64,000 bases of DNA from Buddleja alternifolia. Taxonomy: Eukaryota; Streptophyta; Magnoliopsida; Lamiales; Scrophulariaceae. Location of the stretch: positions 32,146,199 through 32,210,198 of the forward strand of contig CM033405.1 of assembly GCA_019426215.1 (NCBI GenBank), read 5' to 3'. The translations under genes were made by a program, and so were the position numbers. Below the pieces are notes generated by a model, which was given only the letters and a program-made list of their open reading frames with translations, ran no database searches and was not told where the DNA came from. This document shows, one piece after another, positions 12,774-22,693 of this stretch (its first letter is position 1; each line of letters opens with the position of its first letter).

Positions 12774-14161
12774 TATTTGACGCTCTAAGGCGCTCCCGCA
12801 CTCATAATTTTTTCTATTTTGCCGCTCTTGCGCTCCTGCATTCGCTCCCGCTCCTGCTTTATGTGACTTAGGCTGCTACACTAAGCATTTCAGAGCGAAG
12901 GATTGATGAGATGTTGCCTCCGCTATAGAATTTTACCAAAGTCGGCGGTAAAGGTAATAAGGATACTACTTATGATGACCAAGTTGACCTGGAGAAGGAA
13001 ACAGATCCAATTTTGATGGACAGCACTGAGGGTTCAGAGATCCGTACCAAAGAATCTAAGACCTCAGCAAGAGTTAGGCCTCGAATTGTGCTTACCAGCC
13101 AAGCAAAAAGGCGGGTTGTAGCTGACCTTCAACGTGGGATGACAGCCAACATTCCTGTTTCCATTCCCAATGAAAATTTTGAACTACTGGATAGAATGAA
13201 AGCTCTATCCCTTCAAGAAAGGTTTGAAGCGTCTGGTGGTTCGGTGCGTTCGGGTTTAGATGGGAGCCGTACCGTCTTAAAATCAGATTGGAGGGTTTAT
13301 GTTGACTCGAGTGTAGATGATGAGCTAAAGTACGCAATAGTTTCAGAACTGTTTTCCAACATACTGTTGACTCGTGACAAAGCCGGTGTGATGTCTAGAC
13401 ATCATACCGATGTAGAAGATGAAGGGGCCTAACATTTGATAAAGGTTAGTGAGTTGAATTTCACCCCGTAATAGTATCTATCAGAGTTACATCTCACTTC
13501 GACATATACTTATGTTGTTTGGTGTATTAGGCCGGTCTACATATGCACCATCTGTCTCTCGGGGTGTCATTTTGGAAGGGAGAAGCAAGCAAGAGTAATG
13601 TCAGAGTTGAAGAGTACATGAGGATGTTTGGCAAGGTCCGTGACTAGAGAGACAACGTAAAAGAAGCATTGAAACTTGAAAAGAAGAATTATTAGACCAA
13701 GTTGAACGGGATGAATCAAAGTTTGGAAGATTTGAAAAGACAATTAGCTGAAGAGAAGGCAAAGGCAGACTAGTCATTCGATGCGGGGTGTATAGCTGGT
13801 CGGCAAGAGTTCATTGTTTCTGGTGAATTTAAACAAACAATGGTGGAGCAGAGATTCGGAGGAGCAAGGGGTTTTTGACTCGTCTAAGGCTTTTAAGAAG
13901 ATTCTTCTGGCGAAGTCTGCTGGGGACATGTGCGATGGGTTTAACAAGGCATTGGATTATTTAATTCAAGAACAACATTTGCCCGCCGACTTCGATTGTG
14001 ATTCTTTTGAGGACTTTGCTCTTCAGAAAGCACTTCGTCCCTCCGTTTCAAGATTGTCGACTCGTCGAACATACATCGACTATCCAAAATTTGAATCTAT
14101 TGGCAAGTCTTATTTCGAAGATGAGAATACGGACGAGGTAGATGGAGATGATGGAAGATGA
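10864..14161 (+). pseudogene. Antisense accessory ORF of Tat element (Transposase_28-like), broken
   Basis: The open stretch runs to 11640, and its first ATG is 10864. It begins with a Ser/Asn-rich region, then carries a block typical of the plant 'putative gypsy type transposon' family (Pfam Transposase_28): IPLNYKIIIPD, then GLRFPLHDIHIKILNRLRLS, then TQLLPNSYKLI. The frame shifts near 11630 into homologous downstream sequence (KSHFFYIAKP). An intron-like GTACGT...CATAG lies at about 11927-11981. A DNA transposon splits the gene at 12076-12872. Later open blocks are 13013-13432 and 13814-14161, the latter ending in an acidic tail. Function in Tat elements is unknown. This copy cannot make a full protein. 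Confidence 0.6.
12076..12872. mobile_element. DNA transposon with 14-bp perfect TIR
   Basis: CCTAAGTCACATAA at 12076-12089 is exactly mirrored by TTATGTGACTTAGG at 12859-12872. The flanks are CTGTTA (left) and CTGCTA (right), a 6-bp near-duplication with one transition. If the segment is taken out with one flank copy, the reading frame of the antisense ORF is continuous across the join, which supports a real insertion. The 797-bp body has sub-terminal GC-rich GCTCCCGC-type motifs, an AT-rich core with (TA)n tracts near 12750, and short open frames with no known domain. Superfamily is unresolved. Confidence 0.7.
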
Positions 14162-14773
14162 AATTCCTTCGTGAGAGTATTTTGGTGGGTTTATAATTAT
14201 TTTGCCGGTGTGAGCTAACATTTTCGCATCGTATGTGACGCGTATTTTAAACAGTGTCCTGTTTTCATTAAGTTGCTTTATCGTTAGTTTTTGACAAGCA
14301 CTATAGGTTTCGCATGTAGTTTTTTTTATCTTTTGTAGGTCGTGCATGTTAGCTCGGAACTATTTTCGAATGAATCTATATTATGAATTATAAACAACTT
14401 TTGACTTGTTATTCTTAACCGTTTTTATACTAGTAGTAGTAGTGTCTTATATAAGCTTCCAAATCGTGGTAATCAGCCTTTCGTAAATCTTCATTGCTGT
14501 CTGATGTTGATTGCAATTTATATCATCGGAATAATATCGTATAATGTTAAATCGTATGATCTACATTGGCTAAGATGTGTTAAATGGCTCTCAACATCTT
14601 GTAACATATAAGTGTACCAAGATACATTGTGCTTCGTCATGACAATTCACCAATTACATCAAATAGTACTTCATTTGACTGCATCGTGCTTTTCATTTAA
14701 TAGCAGTAAAATAACTTAAATAATGCATTGTTATCCAAAAGGATAATAAACACCTCATCCCATAATACGACTC

Positions 14774-15049
14774 TTACGCATAAAATTGCCTAAGATTGTG
14801 TACATTTATGGGACGAGGTAAATCTTTGCCTTCCATGTCTTGAAGGCGGTAGGTTCCACGCTTCATTACTTCAATGACTTTAAAAGGTCCTTCCCAATTT
14901 GCATCGAGTTTCCCCACTTGCTTCGAGACTTCCACTTTTTTCAACAGTAGATCCCCTACTTGAAAATACCTTGGTTTCAGATTTTTGTTATAAGTTTGGG
15001 CCATGGCCTCCTTTTGCATAAGTCTTCTCTCTCTTTTCTTCAACAACAT
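14774..15049 (-). pseudogene. Tat integrase C-terminal domain fragment
   Basis: This 91-aa block has the usual plant gypsy integrase end: a basic lead (RERRLMQKEAMAQTYN), then FQVGDLLLKKVE, then WEGPFKVIEV and GTYRLQDMEGKDLPRPINV. The VGDLVL and WEGPF motifs are hallmark positions. A frame break separates it from the catalytic core at 15078. It lacks a clear chromodomain, as is normal for the Tat lineage. Confidence 0.8.
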
Positions 15050-15077
15050 CTAGTTCGAAGTATCGACTTTCCTTGTT

Positions 15078-15644
15078 TCATTCTAGATTATTTGACCCAT
15101 CATACGATGCAACGCGGTATGACATGAGCCCTATTTCAGCCGGTATAACCGCTTCGGATCCATACACCAAGCAGAACGGTGATTTTCTCGTCGAACTTCG
15201 TGGTGTAGTTCGATAGGACCATAAGACTCCCGGTAATTCGTCGGCCCAGTTTTCCTTTTTTCCATTGATTCTTGCTTTTAAGCCTTGTAGGAGGATCCTA
15301 TTGCATACTTCAATTTGTCCATTAGCTTGTGGGTTTCCCACAGCAGTAAAGTGTTGTTGAATTTTCATTTCGGTGCAACAGTTCGTGACCATCTTCCTAT
15401 TAAATTGAGTTCCATTGTCCGATATTAAGATTCGAGGAACTCCGAACCGACAAATGATGTTTTTCCAGAGAAATTTCATGACCTCTCTTTCCGTGATTTT
15501 TGCCACTGCTTCAACTTCGATCCATTTGGTGAAGTGTTCAACTGCGACGATAATAAATTTCCTTTGGCCTATGGCAGGTGGAAAAGGTCCTAAAATATCA
15601 ATACCCCATTGGTCGAATGGATAGGCAACCTCGATCGGTTCCAT
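15078..15644 (-). pseudogene. Tat integrase catalytic core fragment
   Basis: The 188-aa block contains the whole DDE core: first Asp in WGIDILGPFP, second in ISDNGTQF, and Glu in NGQIEVCNR. It ends with the family stretch YGSEAVIPAEIG. All three catalytic residues survive, but an in-frame stop at about 15657 separates the core from the zinc-binding domain upstream, so no complete integrase can be made. Confidence 0.85.
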
Positions 15645-15656
15645 CGAAACTGCATG

Positions 15657-15896
15657 TTAGTGAGATAGATTTGAGTGCAACTGACATTCTTTACACCTTT
15701 TGACGAAGTTCGAGATGTCCCGGACAAGTGTGGGCCAGAAATAGCCTTGCCGTACAATCTTTTGTGCTAGTGCTCGACCTCCAGAGTGATTTCCGCAGCT
15801 ATCCTCGTGAATTTCTTGCATCACGTATTGAGCTTGAGACGGTGCTAGGCATCGAAGTAGTGGACCTGCTGAAGACCAAGTATAACTCATTATCAA
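15657..15896 (-). pseudogene. Tat integrase zinc-binding (HHCC) fragment
   Basis: This 79-aa block carries the integrase H2C2 finger: IHEDSCGNHSGG supplies the two histidines and CKEC the cysteines, separated by ALAQKIVRQGYFWPTL, which is highly characteristic. The region between here and the RNase H block (about 15900-16160) is homologous linker in broken frames. Confidence 0.8.
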
Positions 15897-16224
15897 TAAG
15901 TGTAAACCTTGCAGCTCGATACATCAATCTTCGTGCTTCATTCCGATCTGACGGTAACTTTCCCATTTCCAGGTACTATTTTATTTTATCTTTCCACAAA
16001 TTTTCCTCATCCAACATCATGACGTTGATTGAATTTTCTTCGGATATCTCGGAGTGGTCCAAAGTAAGAAGCGTGACCTGCCATCTTTTTACCCCAGTAA
16101 TAAGATTGGCGAACTTTGAGAGAGCGTCAGCTCGATCATTTTTCTCTCGAGGTACCTAATTCAAGGTTAGTTTCTCGATACTTAGTTTATATCGTCAATA
16201 TATAGAATCATCATTCATAGATGT

Positions 16225-16791
16225 TTATATTATTCGAAGTAACACATGTATTATTCTTTTAACCTGATTCAAGGTTAGTTTCTCGAAGTTGGCCATAAGG
16301 CTCTTTAACCGCTGCAGGTATTTGCACATCGTGCTTTCTTTTGCTTCGTAAGCTCTGCTGATTTGATTTGCGACAAGTTGCGAATCAGTGAATGCATTTA
16401 AATTCTTCACGCTCAAGTTCTTTCCCATGTTGAGGTCTGCAATTAAAGCTTCGTATTTAGCTTCATTGTTCATCACATCAATATTGAGCTTGATGACGAA
16501 TTCATGATCATTTCCATGCGGGTCTTGAAGCCATACTCCAGCTCCCCCGTGCTGACTCATAGATGAACCATCTACATGTAATAACCGTTGGTCAGCATTC
16601 GAAATGTTTACATCATTTTTGGACGATGATGACATCTCCACTAAGAAATCAACCATGATTTGGGTTTTGATGGAGGTTCGAGGTCGATATTCGATTGAGT
16701 ACTCACCCAATTCTACAGCCCACTTCAAAAGCCTCCCAGATGCATCGGGCTTGCCCAAGATTTGTTTCAAGGGCTGGTTCGTTAGAACCAA
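16225..16791 (-). pseudogene. Tat second (archaeal-type) RNase H fragment
   Basis: The block opens with VLTNQPLKQILGKPD and GRLLKWAVELGEY, the end of the RT-linked RNase H region. It then shows the additional RNase H domain: LHVDGSS, GAGVWLQDP, NNEAKYEALIA and TDSQLVANQI, giving the D-E-D active-site order. Just upstream (16798-16800) a CAA-to-TAA change breaks the frame from the RT block. Its 3' end is interrupted at 16267 by an 88-bp insert between 20-bp direct repeats. Confidence 0.8.
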
Positions 16792-16803
16792 GATGTGATG
16801 TGA

Positions 16804-17616
16804 TTAAAAGTAGGGACGTAATTTCTTTGCAGCAGTGATCAATGCAAGTGCCCATCTCTCAATCACAAGATAGTTCTTTTCTGACCCTTGTAACATTTTG
16901 CTGATGTAGTAAACTGGACGGTGTTCGGATTCGATTTCACGGGCTAAGACAGCACTGATGGCTTCTTCCGAAATTTCCAAATACAAGAGGAGATCTTCTC
17001 CTAGGACTGGCTTCGTCAACAGTGATGGTGATGTTAGGTAATTCTTCAATTCGAGGAAAGCTTTCTCGCATTCCTCACTCCATTTGAAATTTTTGATATT
17101 TCGAAGTATCTTGAAGAAGTGCAATCCCTTGTCCGCACTTCTTGAAATGAAGCTGTTTAAGCTGGCCATACGACCCGTTAACCTTTGGACATCATTGACC
17201 GTTCGAGGTGAAGGCATGTTTGAGATTGCCTGAATTTTTTCCGGATTAACCTCAATGCCCCGTTGGGTGACCATAAATCCCAAGAATTTTCCTCCCCTTA
17301 CTCCGAAAGTACATTTGTGGGGGTTGAGCTTCAAGCCATATCTGTTCATAATCTCGAATGAATGTTTCAAATGACCCAAGTGATCGATTTCGTTCGTGCT
17401 CTTCACGAGCATATCATCAACATATATCTCCATGGTTTTTCCAATCTCGTTTTTGAACATCATGTTCACGAGTCTTTGATATGTGGCACCTGAGTTCCAA
17501 AGGCCAAAAGGCATGACCTTATAACAATATACACCTTTCAAGGTGATAAATGAAGTCTTGTCACGATCTTCTTCTGCCATCATTATTTGGTTAAAACCTT
17601 GGTAGGCGTCCATCAT
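16804..17616 (-). pseudogene. Tat reverse transcriptase and RT-linked RNase H fragment
   Basis: A 270-aa block with RT motifs in order: MDAYQGFNQI, YCYKVMPFGL, and the catalytic box IYVDDMLVKS with both aspartates kept. These are followed by LNPHKCTFGV and KFLGFMVTQRGIEVNPEKI, then the connection and first RNase H domain (FKWSEECEKAF, RPVYYISK). It ends at a stop replacing a conserved Gln (C-to-T). A frame shift near 17620-17640 separates it from the RT N-terminus. Confidence 0.85.
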
Positions 17617-17618
17617 GC

Positions 17619-18200
17619 TTAACAGTGCGCATCCAGCTGTAGAATCGATGAGAAGGTCAATTTGAGGTAGGGGTAATGATCCCTAGGGCAGGCCTTGTTA
17701 AGGTCAGTGAAATTGATGCACATGCGCCATTTACCATTTGCTTTTAGTACTAACACCACGTTTGCTAACCACTCGGTGAAATGGATCTCGCTGATGTATC
17801 CAACCTCGAGAAGCTTATTGACCTTGGCGTCAATTATAACATTTCGATCTGGACCGAAGTTCTTTTTCTTTTGTTTAACCGGTTTTACTTCTGGGTCGAC
17901 ATTGAGTCGGTGTACAATAACTTCTGGTCTTATGCCTTTGAAGTCCGAAGCTGTCCACGCAAAAATATCCTTGTTTTTCCTCAAAAAATTTATCATCATG
18001 ACCTCAAGGTTTGGGTCCATTTGAGAGCCAATTCACGTTATTTTTTCAGGGTTTCCAGGTTCAAGCTCGATTACTTTGTGATCTGATGGTTCGATGCGTG
18101 TCTCATCCATCTTATGTTTCTTGCTTGGCTCCGGATCATAGTTTGAAACAACTGCAGAAGCCAATTGTTTCATGTTTTCGGGCTTTTTCTTTGGAGAACT
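17619..18200 (-). pseudogene. Tat RT N-terminus and upstream linker fragment
   Basis: The block 17619-18020 includes KDIFAWTASDFKGI and WRMCINFTDLNKACPRDHYP, the standard start of plant Tat RT. Homologous linker continues upstream in the same frame to about 18200, interrupted by an in-frame TGA near 18038 where the family has Arg (CGA), again a C-to-T change. Above this point no gag or protease homology is visible. Confidence 0.75.
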
Positions 18201-18222
18201 CTACTTCAACAAAGTAGTATAG

Positions 18223-18991
18223 CATTCTTGTGCCATCCTTTAGTTGCATCGAACTTGTCCGATCCCAACTTTTGTTTGAAATTTCATTTTTAAATGTGGA
18301 GTTGACACCACCGCTTCGAATATGTTTAAACCGGGTCGTTTGCCAAAGGTATGATGTATCTCTCCAACTTAGCGAATGTTCAAACTCTTTGTGCATATAT
18401 TGTTCGCAAAAAATGGGAGAGAGCATATGGAAACTCAAGAATGTGAATTGTCCAAGGGGATCACTTTGCATAAGAAATATCCATTACAAGCTTGGCATTC
18501 AAACTTGGTTGTCACAAAATGAGCCCCTACCCCTATTTATACCTTACATCTCCTCCAATGGATGATAGAGATTGAAACAATTCAACTAATAGTATTATTT
18601 TGGGGAAAATAAAAAATACTATATAATTTTCCAAAAATATTCTCAACATTTCTATAATATCTAGAAAGATAATTCTAGAAATTTCAATTAAAAATAATAT
18701 GATTATCTTTTAATTGTGATTATGAATCAAATAAGGGGGTGTTCTAAATACTATAGCAGCTGGAAACTACATTGTTTTGTTTAAAAGTAATGCATCTCTA
18801 TTTTTCTTGGGTAATAGAAATCTCAGACACACACATATATTTATATAAAATCTTATAAACATGAAATGGTCAAAAAACTCACTGACTTTCTTGGTGATGC
18901 AAATATATATCATAGTCTAACCCCTTCAAAAAAAAAAAATTATAGTCCAACTAGCATTTTTTATGCCATCATAGTTTACCCCCTTCAAAAA
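18223..18991. other. Intergenic, truncated right edge of Tat element
   Basis: No domain is recognisable. A minus-strand TATAAATA (about 18532-18540) lies in the middle; I could not link it to a gene. The rest is AT-rich with A-runs near 18930 and 18985. Confidence 0.35.
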
Positions 18992-19843
18992 AAAATACAC
19001 TTTGTATCACTTAGGTCCCTGAACTATCAAATCTAAGAAAATAGTCCCTGAACTATCAAACCTAAGAAAATAGTCCCTCGACTTAAGGACGTGTTGGGCT
19101 AATTTTTTAAATTGATAAATAGTATAATACGAATGTTATTTTTGAATATTAAGTACTTTAAATATTTTTATATAATTTATAATATTTTTAATATGTTAAT
19201 TATTATTTATACTTTTAATTTTTTAAGAAGTTAAAAAAACTTAAAATGTAAAGTTAAAATCATAATTAGTATCAATTATCGATATGAATTTTTACAGAAA
19301 TAATTTTTTAGATAAAACTACAATTGATTTTTTTCACTCCAGAAGGCTAAAAACAATTAAATTCATAAATTTATTAACCCTAATGTTGGATTTTTTGGAA
19401 AGAAAAGGTGGTTAAATGAGTTTTTTGGATTAAAAAATATTATAAAAGATTTGTTTGGGTATAAAATTTATTTTGAGGTTTTAGTAAATTTTTCTAAGAA
19501 ATTTGTAGAAAATCGGTGTATTTTTTTCTGGACAAAAGTACGTAAAAAATGGTAACCAAATGGTTAAAAAATAGCAAAACAATAAGTACACAAAAGACTC
19601 ATTTTACTGAAAACGAGGGCAAAATAGGCAAACTTTTTCAATGGCCACATTGTATCAATGGTCACATTGTAATTGTCAAACTCAGTGCCACATCAGCAAT
19701 GTGTCACGGCAAGCCAAACTCATCCCTCAAATCGAGGGACTATTTGTTACGTTTGATAATTTAAGGACCATTTTGTTATATTTGATAGTTCAGAGATCTA
19801 AATGAGACAAAATGATTAGTTTAGGGGTACAAAAGTGTATTTT
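18992..19843. mobile_element. MULE-like MITE with long inverted repeats
   Basis: The left end (AAAATACACTTTGTA, then TTAGGTCCCTGAACTATCAA) is mirrored at the right end by TGATAGTTCAGAGATCTAAA and TACAAAAGTGTATTTT. The imperfect inverted repeat extends about 100 bp and includes the phrase 'AGTCCCTCGA' on both sides. The interior is AT-rich without a transposase. An inner direct repeat (about 30 bp) lies at 19018-19078. TSD not resolved because of A-runs at the edge. Confidence 0.65.
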
Positions 19844-20729
19844 GCCATTGTTTTTATAATAGTATAGATAGATAATAGTAAAGATATATATCATGTATGT
19901 GTAAATATTGTACAGATTCCATAGGCATAATGCATAGTTAACTTTATATATTTATATCTTTTCTATTCTTGTCGTTTATCTTTTGGATCAAAGGTATGAT
20001 CATTCCAGCTTATCTCTTCCCCATTTTCTTACTTTATTCGTTCATCTTTTTCCTTGCAATTTATGCTAGTGCATTTCTTGAAGTTTAATAATCCTTTAGG
20101 AAATGTATTTTAATCTCTGATTTGTCATTATGGGCAAAAAAATGATTTCTTGGGAATGATCTTCAGATTCAATACCTCTTCACAGTTGAATAAAAAGGTA
20201 TTTTTTTAGCCTTGGTTTTGTAATTCTCCTTATTTTCATTTTTGAAGTTAATTTGCTATGTCATTGCTATCATTTATTGGGAATTGAATAACGTATTTAT
20301 TTTGCTATAAGAAGTTAATCATTTGAGGAATTAATGGACAAATAGTAGTTAAAAATCATAACTTACTTAGCTTTGTTTAAGGTATTGATTGATATTCATT
20401 TTGTGTTGGTTCTATTTATAGCCCATATTCCATATTATGTCTTAAAGTTTTAGACTCAAAATTAAAAATGTAAGCTTATTTTCGTGACTACGGTTATTAT
20501 ATTTTGACGGCCTTTGTACTATCTTTTATACCTCTTTCCGAGATATTGAAATACCATTTTCTTCTGATTTGAGTGTACCACGTAAATCTTTGTGTCTGTT
20601 TTCTTCCGTAGATTCTTGCATTATTCTAACAAGCTCCTTCATTGTGCACATTTTTAACAGCTTACATTCTATCTTGCACAACTTTTAGGTATCAAGGAAA
20701 CTTTTACTCAAGATCTCGAGACCACAACC
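19844..20729 (+). other. Promoter and 5' leader region of RING-H2 gene
   Basis: A splice acceptor-like CAACTTTTAG followed by GTATCAAGG lies about 40 bases before the start codon at 20730, so part of the leader is probably spliced. Possible donors upstream include AAAGGTATGATC near 19990. Otherwise AT-rich with no other gene. Confidence 0.4.
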
Positions 20730-21374
20730 ATGGAAGAAAACCACGAAAGGCCGAGATTTATGGAAGCCGTCTCAAATTTTCTCAGACAACAAAGGATGTC
20801 TGAACGTGGTAATAATTCATGGAACTCATTCCTCGTTTATAGCGGATATATTCCGGGCAGCTTGCCAGGCAGGGGCGGGATAGTAGAGTTTCTAAACGAA
20901 ACTCTAGGATTCAGACAAGAAAACGGGGGCGATTATTTTATCGGGCCGGGAGTCGAGGAATTTTTCGAACACATTACTCGTAATGACAATTTTGCCCCTC
21001 GCAGGGCTTCAAAACCGTCGGTTGATGCCTTGGAAACAATCAAGATTTCTAAGAAGCATATTCGTTGTGATTTGACGTGTGCAGTTTGTAAGGAGAGATT
21101 TGAATTGGGTTCAAAAGTGAGGAAGCTTCCATGCAAACATTTGTATCACTCAGATTGTATCGTCCCGTGGCTTGAACAACGGAGTACTTGCCCCGTTTGT
21201 CGCCAGATGGTAACTAGTGAGCGTATAAGCGTTGTCTCGAAGGAACGAAATAGGAGTCGGAGGAGGTGGTCTTTTGTGTGGCCCTTTGGTTCTTCACGTT
21301 CTGATTCTAACCGTAATGAAATGGTCGAACGTAGTTCAGTTCGTTATCGTGACGCTTACAGGCACAGAGAGTAG
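20730..21374 (+). CDS. RING-H2 finger E3 ubiquitin ligase
   Basis: A 214-aa intronless coding region. The RING-H2 finger lies at residues 117-157 with all eight zinc ligands in C3H2C3 order: C117, C120, C135, H137, H140, C143, C154, C157, including the VPWLEQRSTCPVCR signature. Such proteins transfer ubiquitin from an E2 to a substrate. The N-terminal half has GPGVEEFFEHIT and a short linker reminiscent of the RING1/RDUF/CIP8-type group, but the N-terminal Cys4 zinc ribbon of longer members is missing. The C-terminus is basic and Arg/Ser-rich with no membrane helix. Start choice: the first ATG after the probable leader intron, in ACAACCATGG context. Substrate cannot be predicted. Confidence 0.88.
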   Translation: MEENHERPRFMEAVSNFLRQQRMSERGNNSWNSFLVYSGYIPGSLPGRGGIVEFLNETLGFRQENGGDYFIGPGVEEFFEHITRNDNFAPRRASKPSVDALETIKISKKHIRCDLTCAVCKERFELGSKVRKLPCKHLYHSDCIVPWLEQRSTCPVCRQMVTSERISVVSKERNRSRRRWSFVWPFGSSRSDSNRNEMVERSSVRYRDAYRHRE

Positions 21375-21463
21375 TCCTATTAGATTTGAGATTTCTGAGT
21401 TTCAGTTAATTCTGATGGTCCTTCTAAGTTTCTTTGTAACCATAGTGTTTATGCTCTACTTTG

Positions 21464-21469
21464 AATAAA
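21464..21469 (+). terminator. Poly(A) signal of RING-H2 gene
   Basis: AATAAA lies 90 bases after the stop codon in a T-rich 3' region, a typical near-upstream element. No competing gene is close by. Confidence 0.5.
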
Positions 21470-21479
21470 TAAGAATTGT

Positions 21480-22693
21480 GTAGCAGAGGAGGAAGTGTTA
21501 TGTCACCTTTGGATTGGAGGGTTTGGGAATTAAGGATTTAAATCGAAGTAGTTCATATTTGCTTGGATAATTTTCTAATTAGTAACAATTCATGTAACTA
21601 TTTTCAAATATTTCTTTATTTTGATGGATTTATGAACACTCAATGATGCAGTGATTTGAAATGCTCAACTTCGAGTCTTTCTCATAAATCCAAATCATTT
21701 AGCATATGTAACGAATTTGGATTTCTCTAAGCCAAAGAATAGATATTGTCCATTGAACGAAGTGATTTCGACCAAATGTTTGAACATATTCATCATTATA
21801 CAATGATCAGGTTTAAATATCACAAGCGGTAGGTTTTGCTTTAAGGAGATAATCTCCATGTGTAGACCATTGGGCTCACACCCCATTAGCGAGTGTAATA
21901 GAATCAAGGAGAGCTAAACAACATACTGTTCAAACTTGTTTAAATCTTTATCGAATTTCAAAATCTTATTTGAGCTTAATTTGATAACCAGTTAAGCTCT
22001 AGCAATCTCCAATCAAATCGAACACGAGACAAACTCAAGTAACTTGATATTTAAAATATTTTTATCATTTTTTCAAGTAACCAAGCCGAACTCAAAACAG
22101 AATTTCAAACTTTTTCAAACAATAAGGTCAATTCAAAATTATTTGTTATGCCAACCAAATCGAACCCAAACGGACTTCTATTCACACATCAAATATCGAG
22201 TCAAGCCCTACGTGCACATGTTCAATCTTCTTCATGAAAACAACACGAATACTGGATATTTCTTGGCCAGAAAAAAAAAAATTCTTCTGACGATCAAATT
22301 TTATGCAAACACCTTCACATGTTTTGGAGCTCCGATAATTGAAGATGGCATGATGACCAAATTTTATGCAAGCACCTTCACATGTTTTGGAGCTCCTATA
22401 ATGGAAGATGGTATTATGACAACTGGACAAATAACCATTAGCGTAGGGAGAGCTGCGAATTCCACACAAAATTTCGAGTATCCATTACACAGCTCTAACA
22501 CACATTCTTTGTGGTCCATTAATCAGACCAACTTTCGTAACACATCCAGCAGGCTGCTATTGTACACACGAACATGATAAAACACCATAAAACAAAGAAA
22601 AAACGAACAATTGAAACCTCATTGGTCCAATATCTCAGTTATTTCAGATGAAAACACGACCCTTTAACCAAAATCTAAAAATCAAAGGTTTCT
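21480..22693. other. Intergenic between convergent RING and NACA genes
   Basis: It contains a decayed GTTCAAACTTGTTTAAAT / ACACGAGACAAACTCAAGT segment at about 21920-22110 that resembles the hAT-like family. The 3' UTR of the NACA gene probably occupies the right end. The long open frame across the 63-bp tandem repeat has no known domain. Confidence 0.35.
22295..22420. repeat. Tandem duplication, 63-bp unit, two copies
   Basis: Copies 22295-22357 and 22358-22420 differ at a handful of sites. The 63-bp period equals 21 codons, so frames stay open across it, but no protein family is recognised on either strand. It lies just beyond the 3' end of the NACA gene. Confidence 0.8.

Larger units (their letters stand above)
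8906..18200 (-). mobile_element. Decayed Ty3/gypsy Tat-lineage retrotransposon
   Basis: Reading right to left on the minus strand, the order is RT, RNase H, a second archaeal-type RNase H, integrase zinc finger, integrase core, integrase C-terminus, an opposite-strand ORF, a purine-rich tract, then an LTR. Dual RNase H and an antisense ORF between pol and the 3' LTR are known marks of the Tat group (Ogre/Retand/Grande-like). Gag, protease, primer-binding site and 5' LTR are not seen above about 18.2 kb, so the element is truncated. Pol carries several in-frame stops and shifts. Two DNA transposons sit inside it (9586-10019 and 12076-12872). No mate for the left flank GTTCC was found on the right, as expected for a truncated copy. 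Confidence 0.75.

Noticed and set aside
12720..12775. Possible regulatory (TA)n/(TG)n repeat
   Set aside because: A simple microsatellite inside the transposon at 12076-12872; no support for function.
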